Positions 35,376 through 46,920 of a stretch of 64,000 bases of DNA are shown here, one piece after another (within the stretch, counting starts at the first letter, position 1; each line of letters starts with the position of its first letter). Below the pieces are notes generated by a model that was not told the DNA's origin, searched no databases, and saw only the letters and a program-made list of their open reading frames with translations. The position numbers were made by a program, and so were the translations under genes. The stretch is from Mytilisepta virgata (Eukaryota > Mollusca > Bivalvia > Mytilida > Mytilidae): NCBI GenBank assembly GCA_028015205.1, contig JAPWFG010000022.1, positions 2,356,001 through 2,420,000 of the forward strand, written 5' to 3'.

Positions 35376-36773
35376 AATTGTTGTTCCCTAAGATAAAACG
35401 TCAAAGGTTTTATGTGAAATTTTACAGGTTAATCTATCAAGTTTAAAGACATACATTACACTTACGACTTGTTGCTCGTTAGTTTTCAAGAATATTCTTT
35501 TAAAAAAAATTGACTAAATTAATGTAAGTTCTTCCACTCACATTGTTACTTGCTTGAGGCAACTTTAAACTTAAAAAAAGAAATACATGTTTTACAGAAT
35601 ATGCTGCTGGTGGATATTTTGGACTAGAAGGATCCTCGGCCGAACCAGTATGCTTACCACCAGATCCAGATTTTGAAAAGACTACAGGTGGAGATTATGG
35701 CCGAATATATGGCGCGGAATATGGTTCAAATTTCTTCACATCAAATGACGTATACCAGGATGTTCCTTGTTCTGTCTGCAGAGTTACACGTGCGTCAAGT
35801 GTAATAATGATACCAGGAAAGAATAAGTGTTCTCCTGGATGGAATATGGAGTATCATGGTTACCTGGTTTCAAATAGCCACGACCACTAATCTGCTGGGA
35901 CAAATGTATGCTTTGATATTCATCCGGAGTATCTGACTGGAGGATGGAGGGGAGATAATGGTAAACTATTTTATGAAGTTATTGCTAAATGTGGTTCGCT
36001 GCAATGCCCACCGTACAAAAACAATTACCCGCTTGCATGTGTTGTTTGTTCAAAATAAAAGTATTCATACTTTAATATATTCTTTATTTGAAATCTACTT
36101 ACAGTGCATTAAACTTTTATACGAGAATTCTCACTTTTACCGCTAAAGAAATAATTTTAGTTCTGTCGCATATATTCTGATACTCGCCTTCTTATTTGTA
36201 CTTTGTAATTTTATTGTTATGAAATTATGATGTTTTGTGAAACTCTCTTATGCATAGCCTTATATGGTTATTAGTTCTACCATTTTAGATCATTATGGAA
36301 TTTAAATCCGCCCTGCAACATTTTGGTTAGGTATTTTCACATGGTCGACCTTGAGTACTTCTGATGAGTTAGTAACTGAAATTGGCATGTATAGTGTTGC
36401 TCAAAAGTTGGTATAACAGAGAATGTTAATTACTCTTCCAAATATGGACGATGTTCAAGACAGGCAATTACAAAAAATATACCATGTGCACGAATTTTTA
36501 TAGTTAACAAAAAACATGCACGGTCCATGACAAATTTATAAGAACTCTCTTGGGAAGAATTTACAGAATATTGAAAATGAAACATGTTTTAAACAATTAA
36601 TATCTGTATTTCAAGGTTAGAATTATGCATTTGAGAAATTGTATAGAAATGACGACCCTGTTCTAGACAACAAGACTAACATCCGATCCTTTACTTCGGC
36701 AGACTAGTAGTACCAAAATAACCGAGGGCTCACAGTCGAGTTTTCTTCCTGACTGGTTAAGAAAAAAAGTTAT

Positions 36774-36889
36774 AACCAGCTGGAAAGACTTTTATTGGTT
36801 TATCAGATCTGGATAGTTGAATTTTGGAATTCTAAAATTCGATAATTTAACTATTTTGATTAGATAAATTTGATAATCCAGTGGTTATG
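36774..36889. mobile_element. Palindromic MITE-like element
   Basis: The two halves are imperfect reverse complements around 'ggaattcta' (about 36826). Ends read ATAACCAGCTGGA and TCCAGTGGTTAT. No clear target duplication was identified. Confidence 0.5.
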
Positions 36890-37012
36890 ATTTACATTGT
36901 ATGAATCTATGATTCTAACAAAGTGTCTTAAATTAACTCGCATTTAATGTCATTTTTCATATATTTTCAATGATTGCGTAAAAGTAATTTATCTCTCTAT
37001 CGCATGTGTAAA

Positions 37013-38463
37013 ACAAGAGGCTCACCAGAGCCTGTATCGCTCACCTGGAGTCTGGTTTTCATTGGACAATTAATCAACTATTTGACCAAGTTTGTTGCAA
37101 TTGGTTCAATTGTTCAGGGAAAATTTGTTGAAGATTTATTTTTCATAAGGTTTAATGTTAAAATATGTTCCCTGATGGTGGTAGTCCTGGCAGGAAGTTG
37201 ACAAAATTGACCAGGAATAAGGGTGAACCTTAAATAAATGTAACAGAACCCGACCTCAAATTACACAAACCAATAACTCCTAAATAGAATTTGGAATTCC
37301 CTTCAAAATTTCAGGGTAGGTAGATCTCAACATGGCAAACATTTTTCAATTTACATTTCACTTCTATCTCAAATAGTTTTGGAGATAAATGCAAAAATGT
37401 TAAAATTTTAAAAATTTGACAAAAAAGGGCAATAACTCTTAAATGGGTTTTGGGATTTCCTTTAAAATTTCAGGGTATGTAGATCTCAACATGGCAAACA
37501 TTTTTCAATTTACATTTCACTTCTATCTCAAATAGTTTTGGAGATAAATGCAAAAATGTTAAAATTTTAAAAATTTGACAAAAAAGGGCAATAACTCTTA
37601 AATGGGTTTTGGGATTTCCTTTAAAATTTCAGGGTATGTAGATCTCAACATGGCAAACATTTTTCAAATTTACATTTCACTTCTATCTCAAATAGTTTTG
37701 GAGATAAATGACGAAAAATGTTAAATGATGAAAATTTGACGAAAAAAGGACAATAACTCCTAAATGGGTTTTGGAATTTCCTTCAAAATTTCAGGGTAGG
37801 TAGATCTTGTCATGCTGATCAAATTCACCCCATGTCAGATTTTCGATATCTGTAACGGTTTTTGAGTTATTAGCAAAAAACAGCAATTTACCCCTATGTT
37901 CTATTTTTAGTAACAGCGGCCATGTTTTTCGACGAATCAAAAATCCCCACATCAGTTCTATGCAGGGTACCCTAAGCAACAATCTTACCAAGTTTCATAT
38001 GATTTTGAATAGTAGTTTCAGAGAAGAAGATTTTTGAAATAATAACATAAAAAAAGCCAAAAATGTGAAAAAAGGGCAATAACTCCTAAATGGGTTTTGG
38101 AATTTCCTTCAAAATTTCAGGGTAGGTAGATCTTGTCATGCTGATCAAATTTACCCCATGTCAGATTTTCGATATCTGTAACGGTTTTTGAGTTATTAGC
38201 AAAAAACAGCAATTTACCCCTATGTTCTATTTATAATAACGACAGCCATGTTTTTCGACATTTCAAAAATTTTAAACGATAGAAATTTTCCAGATGCCCT
38301 AAAGAACAATTCTGCAAAGTTAGGTTGAAGTCGGTCCAGTAGTTTAGGACGAGTTAACGTTTGAAAAAGTTTACAGACGACGACGACGACGACAGACGAC
38401 GACGACGACGGACGCCAAGTGATGGCAATAGCTCACATGGCCTATAGCCAGGTGAGCTAAAAA
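37013..38463 (-). mobile_element. HINE/Helentron-like element, copy 2, with internal tandem repeats of about 160 bp
   Basis: On the minus strand it starts TTTTTAGCTCACCTGG, has a (CGT)n run (38378-38410), and ends 'ccaggtgagcgatacagg', the hairpin GGCTC-TGGT-GAGCC, then TCTTGT. Inside, a unit starting 'aataactc' recurs near 37272, 37431, 37590, 37752 and 38078, giving a period of about 160 bp. The unit is built on 'ttccttcaaaatttcaggg'. Copies within the element are highly similar to each other. Same family as 29127-30312 and 48907-49438. Confidence 0.6.
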
Positions 38464-39720
38464 CCTGACATTGATAAAGTTTCTCATTGATGACACTAAG
38501 GTTACGCTGTGATAGACTTTATGTCATTTATATATTTTTAATGATAGTCTAAAGGATTTTTAAATGTTAAATGTTGCTTAAACTAAATGCAGTATATTTT
38601 TCTTCCTTTATTTCATGTTTTCGTCCTATTCAGTCCTCCCTCATATTTCAACACATTGGGCATCTCTGATCATACTAACTTCATTATCCGTAGATTGCAA
38701 TCTTCTATCGCCAAGGCCAGATACTCTGAAAAAAAATCTATATATGTTACATTAATTAATAATTAATTTATTTAACACAGTGAATTAAATTCCAAAATAT
38801 TGGAATTGTTAATTTTATATTTAAGTCCTAAATGATACGAGAAGCTCTTTTTTCCTTGGTCCCACATTGTCAGTTACCGTTTTAAATAAAATAACAATCC
38901 AAAGATACTAATATTAGATATAGTAAATTTATACTCGTAACCAAAATATACCGAAATAGGAAGCCAAATTTCAGCTAAGGAGATCTACCATGTACAATAC
39001 AAGGAATGAACCCTTTATTAAATATAATATATTTGATGCATGAATACAAATATGAACAAAATCGCGTATCTTGTACAGAAATTTTACTGCACTTTCACTT
39101 TTGATTAGATAGCTAATGTAGGGATTATATTAGCCCAAGCCAAATGTTGCTTAATAATTTAAATAAAAAGAGCACGATGAACAAATATACATTTGTTCGC
39201 TACAAAATAATTTTTGGAATTTCGATAAACTGGACAAATAAATTCGTGACATTTTCCTTCCGCGTCTCTTTCTAGCCAGGTTCTGTACATTACTATTTTC
39301 TCTTTTTTTTACTTTTTTTTAAAGGAAAAAAAGGGGGGGGGGTCTTTTTTATCATCTAAAGAAAGTTTTTGTATGACAAAATATTTTATCTCTAACGGGA
39401 TAATTTGATGAAAAAAATATTTCATTCACCTTATAGGTTTTACTTTATTATATTTCGGTCAGTCAAGAGTATACACTCATGTAAGTGCTGCATTGAAGGG
39501 AAAATGAATATTTTTTCTGCTGGGTATAGGCTATGTAAATAGTTTGTAAGAAAGAGTTCTTTTATCCTAGACTAAATAGCATTGCCGAAAACATTTGCAG
39601 GCGTCAGTCTTAAATTCCCTACAGACTATTTTTTTGTTTATTACCACTTCCCATTTTTCAACGGCATAGTTGTGTAAAATTTTCAAAATTCAATTTTTTT
39701 TGTCTACCAAGTATACCTAT
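38464..39720. other. Intergenic, no gene seen
   Basis: AT-rich DNA with homopolymer tracts, including T- and G-runs near 39300-39345. No exon-like frame was recognised. Confidence 0.5.
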
Positions 39721-40011
39721 AGTCTATATTGCTCACTAGGAAATATAAGACTATAAATATACTAGCAAGTAAAAGTCAAACTCTTTGCAAACTGTTTATC
39801 AATACATGGCAACGAGAACAACCAAAAATAAATCAACGATTTCTGAGAAGGGTACCTTTTCTCCGGTCACCCTGTCCGACGCCCTATATTGAGGATCCTG
39901 GATTTTTATCGGCATGTTGATATTACTGTTTATGGTACAGATACATTTGATACCCTTTTAGAAGAGATGACACGCAGCTATGGCAAGCCGTTTTACTATT
40001 TATTCTTACTT

Positions 40012-40436
40012 CAAGATATCTCATATAATATAAAAGATATCTTATATAATCTAGTTTTTATAAGATATCTTATAAACTTTATAAGATATCTTATATAATC
40101 TAGTTTTTATAAGATATCTTATAAACTTTATAAGATATCTTATAAACTTTATAAGATATCTTATAAACTTTATAAGATATCTTATATACTTTATAAGATA
40201 TCTTCTAAAGTTTATAAGATATCTTATAAAGTATATAAGATATCTCATAAAGTATATAAGACATCTCAAAAAGAATATAAGATATCTCATATAATTTATA
40301 AGATATCTTATATAGTTTATAAGATATCTCATATAGTTTATAAGATATCTTATATAATATATAAGATATCTTATATAATATATAAGATATCTTATAAAGA
40401 AAATTATATGAGATATCTTATAAACTTTATTAGATA
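40012..40436. repeat. 21-bp palindromic satellite array (about 20 units)
   Basis: Every unit contains the palindrome AAGATATCTT (EcoRV site at its centre) within a 21-bp period, for example 'ataagatatcttataaac'. Because 21 is a multiple of three, a 93-codon frame reading RYLIKFI repeats stays open on the minus strand; it is not a gene. The array could form multiple cruciforms. It lies between gene C and gene D. Confidence 0.95.
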
Positions 40437-40500
40437 AAGTTAAAACAAACTCAGACTTGCTTCCTCGTGTTATATCTAATACTTATCTTATCATATAGAT

Positions 40501-40698
40501 TTACAAAGGTTTTACCTCGTCCTCCTGTGGCGGATTAAACTCATAGACATGATGCATTACAACTAAACAAATAAATATTCCCACCACTACAACGACGGCA
40601 GCAGCAGCATATATAAAATAATTGCCAAATATATACCATAATGTTCCTAGTAGTATTACGGCGACACTACCGTATAAATACGCCATATTATTTGTCAT
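40501..40698 (-). CDS. Candidate small two-helix membrane protein (65 codons)
   Basis: The frame starts ATG at 40698 (second Met at 40686), reads two hydrophobic stretches (about residues 8-25 and 28-49, the second AAAAVVVVVGIFICLVVM), then a polar tail HHVYEFNPPQEDEVKPL and TAA. Residue use and the alternation of helix and polar tail look more protein-like than neighbouring frames. Family not recognised. 'GAG|GTAAAA' near the end could be a splice donor, so this may be one exon of a longer gene. It lies directly beside the palindromic array. Confidence 0.4.
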   Translation of the reverse strand: MTNNMAYLYGSVAVILLGTLWYIFGNYFIYAAAAVVVVVGIFICLVVMHHVYEFNPPQEDEVKPL

Positions 40699-41404
40699 AT
40701 CTATTTAAAGTTCTTATTTTTACGTTCTATTTTTAAATTCATTAAGTTCTACTTTCGATTTAGAATTCTATTTTAATCAATTTAAAATCGATAACATATA
40801 GCTTGACGTAGGCCATGCCTTCTAAGCGTGAATTTTGCAGAATATATGAATTTATTATGGACTTCTCGAATCTGGTTGATTGATTTCCCTATGATTAGTC
40901 AAGATTAACAAAATACTTTTCAAAAATAGTGCATGCTCATTGTCCAATCAAAAATAAAAATGTTTACATATAATTTACTGATAATCCATTATGGACTTCT
41001 CACGAAGGAATTGTCTGGTGAGGTATAGTTCCCGAAACATCATTTTCAAGCTCATTTAAGAAAGAAGTGTTTTGCATCGATCTTCTTATAATTATCTTTT
41101 TCTTTAATTGAGTGGTAAAGTTCAATGTGCACAATATAATTAATTTCCCCTTAAATTGTATTTTGTTTACACCAGTTTCATAAATAAATTCATTTATCAG
41201 GTATTTAGTCGGCATAATAAAATCAAAATTGATTTCTCCAAATATCTAAAATATTTAATGTCCGCCCGGATATCTGATAAATATGTTTTGATATGATATA
41301 TTTCTCATTAAAGATTATTATGTCATTGACGATCAATGAGTCAAATGTTCTTTTCATCTTGTGATATTGTAAAATCGTTGATTGCATTTGACAAACTATT
41401 TGCA

Positions 41405-44400
41405 ATGTTCCAAGTAACTAGACTTTATACTGTCTTAATCCTTACATCTTGTTTAAGTGCATTCCTGCTGGACGACAAAACACCCCCGCCTAACAATGGT
41501 CTCACTGACAAGCATTATATAGCTGTAATGGACTTGTTACTAGAAGAAAGAAAATCAAGGCAGCAGTTAGAAGAATATGTTACACGACTGCACTCGGAGC
41601 TGCTTGGAAAGACTTCTAACAATGCAAATTTTATAACAAGAAACGAATTACAAAATTTAACCTTTCAACAAACTTATCCTGAACAATCTTGGACGAACGC
41701 TACCGGTGTTTTACAAGAAGCTGTGCAAAAACTCGAAGTTAAATATAGTGAACTTCTTCAAAAACACATTGAACTAAATTTAGATCATCACCAATTGATA
41801 CTGGAATTCAACTCTTCTAAAACCGAAATAGAAAAACTACAAAATGAGTTACATGAACTGAATAGCTTGAAAACCGTAAATCAATTACAGGACATTCGTA
41901 AAGTACAAAACGAGGTAGAAGATTTCAGACGGCAGATACAGGCAACAAATGGTAAAGTCCAATCACTGGAATTTACACAAGCAGCCAAAGGACAGGATTA
42001 TATAGCTCTGCACAACCAAACTCTAGACATGCGATCAAATTTAAATCAAGAAATTAACAAACTTACAAAATTTCAAAACGTTTCAGTTGCAGATATCAAA
42101 CAGACAATAGAACAAGGTAAGTTACCATGCGTTGCCGATGATGCGAGCGCAGCAATAGTCCTTTCCAGAAACTCATTTCCTGCATTACGATTCTAATTTG
42201 AAGCAAGTTAGTTCCCTTACTTTACTTACTTCCGTTTTCGGCGAACGAAACTTTTTCTAGCCTTGATATGTAGCACAATATGGCCATGATATTCGCTTTA
42301 ACAAATAAATTGAATTTGGATTGCATTATGGCTGCCTCCGCTTAACAACGATTTTTCTAAATGCCCCATATTATTAGTTATACAGTCAGTTACAGGGGGA
42401 TACGCGAATTTATTGAGTGCCTGATAAAAAATTCGTATCGGGCGAAGCACTCCATATATTCCCGTACGTATCCCCCCGGCGATGAAATTTTCAAATCAGA
42501 TTTTTTTTTTATGTTTTATATTCTTTAGTATGTTTTTTCTTATAATTTTTGTGGGATGGAAAAAAAGCAAAACTAATATTATAAAGTTTAATACAATTTG
42601 TTAAAAGAAAATAGTGAAAGCGAATCACGTGATTTCAAGGAAGGGGGAAATAGATCGCAGTTGAATGTATTTATATATTACCTAAAAATCATATTAAGGT
42701 TTTACTAATTATCTAAATATCCAGCAAGAACATTTATTGTATCATTTGATATTCTTTCAGAAAATAAGAAAAACCTGCAAATGTTTGGCTCCTTAGAGAA
42801 CAAATTAACACTACTAGATCAGAGTATTCAAAGTAAGTATTTTTGTAAATTAGGAAGACTTTCAAAATATCAAATCATAAGATTTTATCTAGATATAGAA
42901 AATATTTGGAACTACAGCCGCATTATTCTCTCAATGCAGATTTTATTAACATGGAATTATTTTACCTCAAAATTATTTTACGCAAACTGTGATTTCGTAA
43001 ATGAATTGTAATAAAATATAATAAAATGAAATATGAATACAGTCTTAAAATATTAGATTAAAAGACCTTTCACAGCTTACAGTGAAGTGATGCAAGCCTT
43101 TGCTTTTAAGAGAGGAATTCCGCCTACATTCTGTCATTTTTATATAATAATAAGTTTGTTTGGCTAAGGATCACAATTAATATTTGACCTTTCTTTCTAA
43201 TTTAAATATGTGAACACGCTCTCAACAAGACGTAAAATACTCATATAATGATACGACTCATTGATTACACGTTGGTACGAACCTTACTAAAGAGGAAAAA
43301 TATACCTAAGGAGCAAACAAAAAACGCAATCCAATTGTCAGACAAACCCGCGAAATCAAATAAACAACCACAAGCACAGCAAAGAAACACTAGAAACTAA
43401 AAAAAAAAAAAACAACGAACAACACGAAAGCCTATAAAAAACAGGAGTAAACATGGGTGGGTAAACAGTTCCTGCTCCGTATACGGTACTCTTCGCGAAG
43501 TTCAATGATTAAGTCAATCCGGTGGTAGTCACAAATCGATCGAGGTACATAACGTTACGATGTGGGAACAGGTCCAACATCATCTTAGATATTGGAACAT
43601 TGTAACGGTCAATCAATTCATGATGACGACAGTAACATTTCCTATATGATGGCATCAACCTATCCCTGATAAAATCCTTCTTAAGCAGCTTTTGTGACAG
43701 CAATAATCCTCTTTGTTGAAAGTCATGGTAACTCACGCATGCCCTTGATTATAGGATAAGCTGAGAAACATAGACGCCATTTGCGATTTTGGTATATTGC
43801 TACTGCAGAAGGGAAAATTAACAATGGGAAAGTTAAAGTCACCACATTTGTCATAAAGTTTTATCTTCAAATGCTCTTCATTATCTATTTCAAGAAACAA
43901 ATCCAAATGTGAAGTGGATTTCGATGTATCTGTAGTATCCTTAATTTCAAGCTCACTGGGGTAGATGAGATGTAGAAAGTTTCGGATAAGTCGTTATTTA
44001 ACGACAACACGTCATCTATATAGCGAAAAGAGAAATTAAAGGATGTCTAGTTTCTTTTTGTTTTCAAGTAGTAGCCCTTGAATGAATGACATCTGTCATA
44101 ATCTTTTACTCTATCTCGTGTTCTGTTTCCTAATACTTCCACCAATCTGCGTAATAAATATTGCTTTCGAATTCAGTTCATGAGGTTGGTTGAAGTTCAA
44201 ACATGGTCATTGTTCTCTCTTTTAGACATTTACATATTAAATCTAAATTTAGCACTTAAAAACTCAAAGCATTAAATGCATATGTACAAATCATATTATA
44301 TATTATGTATTCATCAATTGTATAAGGTGTTTCATTTTATTTATTTAAGGTCAAGGTAGTACATATATAAGACGGGCAAGGAGCGGATGTCCAAATGGCA

Positions 44401-46695
44401 CGAATTTGGTTTATTCAGGTAACCCGTAATATCTATACAAAATAAAAATAAAACGATTTGATACGAATTTAGACAAACTTTATTTGCATACTGTACTGTT
44501 AATGGGACAAAATTAAAGCAAACGGTAAGGGCACCGATTTTGTAATTTTATTTTACTGGCAATGATGTAGATAAGCTACTTCACTCCCAGAAAAAAAGCT
44601 TCGTGGACAATGCGATTGTCTCCGTCAAACTTTCTTGTGAGATCATATCCTCTTTCAATTTTTGATTTAGTGATTTCATTTCTATATAGAAAGGATTCAT
44701 ACTATCTCCATATATGCAAAAAAGACTCGTTTATGTTCAATGCCAACACGGCACTAACTACGAAATTTTGAATTTTAGTTGTGAAGTTAACGCCTCTTTT
44801 ATTTGGAGTATATACACAATTTTCTTTACATTTCCTTGTCATGCACCATATGTAGATGCAGGTTTTCGGAATTTTATTTTCAAAACTTGGTGGCCACAGG
44901 GTCGAACCTTTAGCTTGAGACCTAACCTCATGTTTCATTTTCATTCAATTTATGCATTTTATTTTTTTTTCATTATTGGCATACACCATATGATTTTAGA
45001 ATGTAAACTTGTCACCTAAACGCATTTGTATTTCATTTATGGTTTTTGTCTCTTTTTTATTGCCATACACCATGCATGTATGTAGTTAGGATAATAAACT
45101 AAACAAAAAATAGAACAACAGCACAGAAACTATAATAGCAGTGGCAATGTGAACTCCAATTAAAAACCACGAGTGATATCAGGTAGTCGGAATGGTAGGC
45201 ATATTCCACTCCGTTAACCACACCCGTCATATTGCCAGTGAGTAAAAGCCAGTGAAGTGTCAAGTCCGGTGAGGTGTCAGTTCCAGAATGACGTGGAATC
45301 TGACTGAAGATATTTAGTCTCAATCGCCTACCTAGCGATTAATAACATCTGGACGGCTATTTTTATAAAACACTCTATTTGCAGTTGGAACAATATCTGG
45401 CAGCTTATATATATTTTAAAAACTGTGATAAAAAGGACAAATATACCTAAGGAGCAATCAAAAAAACGTAATCCGTTGGACAGACAAACCCGGGAAGACA
45501 AATGAACAACCACAAGCACAACAAATAAACACAGAAAACTAAAAAACAATGAACTACACGAACTCCTATAAAAACCAGGAGTGAACCCAGGTGCTCCGGA
45601 AGGGTAAGCAGTTCCTGCTCCGTATACGGCACCCGTCGTGAAGTTCAACAAAGTCGATCCGGGGGAAGTCACAAATCGGTGGAGGCACACGAAAGGTTAC
45701 GACAGTGGGAACAGGTCCCTGATAAAACCCTGGTTAAGAAGCTTTTGTGACAGCAGTAATCACGTTTGTCATAAAGTTTTGTCTTCAAACGTCCCTCATA
45801 GTCTATTTCAAGAAACAAATCCAAATATGAAGCGGACTTTGGTGTATCTGTAGTATCCTTAATTTCAAGCTCACTGGGGTAAATAAGATGTAGAAAGTCT
45901 TGGAATTTGTCGTTATTTAACGACAACACATCATCTATATAACGAAAATTGAAATTAAAGGATTGGGCTAGTTTCTTTTTGTTTTCACGTAGTAATCCTT
46001 GAATGAAGTCCGCTTCATATGAGTACAGAAACAGATCGGCGAGGAGAGGAGCATAGTTGGTTCCCATTGGAATGCCGATTGTTTGTTGAAAAATTAGACC
46101 GCCAAATTCAACGAATATGTTGTCTATGAGAAAATCTAACATGTTTGTAATTTCATCTTTAGAATACTTTTTCAGAGTGGTTCTTCACGAAATAAGCCGT
46201 TAATTTCAAATGATAATAAATACATAATTCTGCCTTTTAATAGGATATTCTGGAGGTGGTCATTACGCTACAACAGGGGCATCACCTAAAATAGTTTGTC
46301 TTTCAAAGGATCTTGATTTTTCAAAAACATACTCGTCTTCTATGTCCATTATGTATGGAGTCAAGTTTGATCCTACTATTTTGGGTCGAAAATCGAGAAA
46401 TGTTCCGTGTGCTGTTTGCTCTGTTAATCATACTTCCAGTGTTATTATGATACCAGGAAAGAACAGATGCTACCAAGGCTGGAATAAACAGTATCATGGA
46501 TATCTTGGTGCTAGTTCAGATGGTGATACTTCGGCAGGATCTTGTATTTGCATTGACAGTGAACCAGAATACATAAGTTCTAATACTGATGGCAATGGAA
46601 GGTATTTAATTCCAGTTGCTCCATCGTGTCAATCATTTGGATGCCCCCCTTTCAAACAAAACTATCCACTGCCTTGTGTCGTTTGTTCAAAATAA
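41405..46695 (+). CDS. Gene D: divergent coiled-coil/C4-like paralogue, four exons, intact
   Basis: Exons 41405-42116, 42761-42832, 44350-44418 and 46244-46695, all phase 1, encode 434 residues. The chosen ATG (41405) opens a signal peptide MFQVTRLYTVLILTSCLSA; in-frame ATGs at 41336 and 41345 would add residues before it. Residues about 40-260 are a long coiled coil with heptads such as LEVKYSELLQKHIEL. The extra 72-bp exon continues it (NKKNLQMFGSLENKLTLLDQ). Exon 3 gives GSTYIRRARSGCPNGTNLVY, and exon 4 the rest of the C4-like domain: VCLSKDLDF, VPCAVCSV, SSVIMIPGKNRCYQGW, CICID, SCQSFGCPPF and final CVVCSK. The motif order matches gene A, but overall identity is lower and the coiled coil is about twice as long. 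The stop overlaps AATAAA. Introns hold retroelement fragments. Confidence 0.85.
42190..42372 (-). repeat. Dispersed repeat, family 2 (copy 2)
   Basis: Reverse-oriented relative to 9515-9692: minus-strand reading gives 'ggggcatttagaaaaatcg', 'catattgtgctacatatc', 'gctagaaaaagtttcgttcg' and 'aacttgcttcaaatta'. It lies just after gene D exon 1. Confidence 0.7.
42395..42477. mobile_element. Short foldback element
   Basis: GGGGGATACG at the left and CGTATCCCCC at the right bracket a shorter internal repeat around 'ttcgtatcgggcgaagcac'. Located in gene D intron 1. Confidence 0.5.
43283..44150 (-). mobile_element. Decayed retroelement fragment (RT C-terminal part), copy 1
   Basis: The minus-strand frame at 43736-43509 reads YHDFQQRGLLLSQKLLKKDF and CRHHELIDRYNVPISKMMLD. 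Further upstream, broken frames contain the FRYIDDVLSLNN-like region. It shares its 3' end, including 'gttcctgctccgtatacgg' and 'aaccacaagcacagcaa', with the copy at 45426-46190. The order of motifs resembles Penelope-like reverse transcriptases, but the class is uncertain. Inserted in gene D intron 2. Confidence 0.65.
44596..45086 (-). repeat. Dispersed repeat, family 3 (copy 2)
   Basis: Reverse complement of 28296-28712 with an internal insertion of about 80 bp relative to that copy. Shared words include 'gaggttaggtctcaagcta' (minus strand) and 'gaaagaggatatgatctcac'. It lies in gene D intron 3. Confidence 0.8.
45426..46190 (-). mobile_element. Decayed retroelement fragment with reverse-transcriptase core, copy 2
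   Basis: The frame 46142-45669 reads IDNIFVEFGGLIFQQTIGIP, GIPMGTNYAPLLADLFLYSY, FNFRYIDDVLSLNND (catalytic YIDD) and KDTTDTPKSASYLDLFLEID, then breaks. Downstream frames include a hydrophobic segment CLFVVLVVVHL. The 5' part is missing and several frames are broken. Possibly Penelope-like (Neptune type). It lies in gene D intron 3, antisense to the gene. Confidence 0.75.
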
Positions 46696-46839
46696 ATATC
46701 AACACAAATCCAGGTTGAATGTATATTAATACAATTTGACGATTTATGCTCAGACGTTTTGAATTCAATATGTTTAATAATTCAATAATAATAAGTAGAA
46801 AACGACCAAAATTAAGCCGAAGTCATATAAACATTTGTC

Positions 46840-46920
46840 TATTTTTCTCTATGTATTGATTACTGGTATTTTTCTCTATGTATTGATTACTGGTATTTTT
46901 CTCTATGTATTGATTACTGG
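46840..46920. repeat. 27-bp tandem repeat, 3 copies
   Basis: The unit 'tatttttctctatgtattg' plus 'attactgg' is repeated three times exactly, about 150 bp downstream of the gene D stop. Confidence 0.95.

Larger units (their letters stand above)
32087..36058 (+). pseudogene. Gene C: third coiled-coil/C4-like paralogue with an in-frame stop in the last exon
   Basis: Exons 32087-32585, 33553-33624 and 35598-36058, phase-1 junctions as in gene A. The first in-frame ATG opens a signal peptide MFWPKIFLLINTLWYVPTA. The coiled-coil exon is 56 residues longer than in A because a block around ILNNTVHHLMSENQHL is present twice. Exon 2 gives HGYTYTRWARKQCDNNNTEL. Exon 3 has VCLPPDPDF, VPCSVCRV and SSVIMIPGKNKCSPGW, but codon 288 (35888-35890) is TAA where gene A has AAA for Lys. 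The next 55 codons to the normal stop (36056-36058) stay open and keep all expected cysteines including AKCGSLQCPPY and CVVCSK. The nonsense change is therefore recent, polymorphic, or an error. If real, the protein would lack the last third of the domain. Confidence 0.85.

Noticed and set aside
40051..40332. 93-codon protein with RYLIKFI repeats
   Set aside because: It arises from the 21-bp palindromic satellite, whose period is divisible by three.
45328..45690. Independent membrane-protein gene
   Set aside because: The hydrophobic frame belongs to the 3' part of the retroelement fragment, which recurs at 43.3-43.5 and 62.4 kb.
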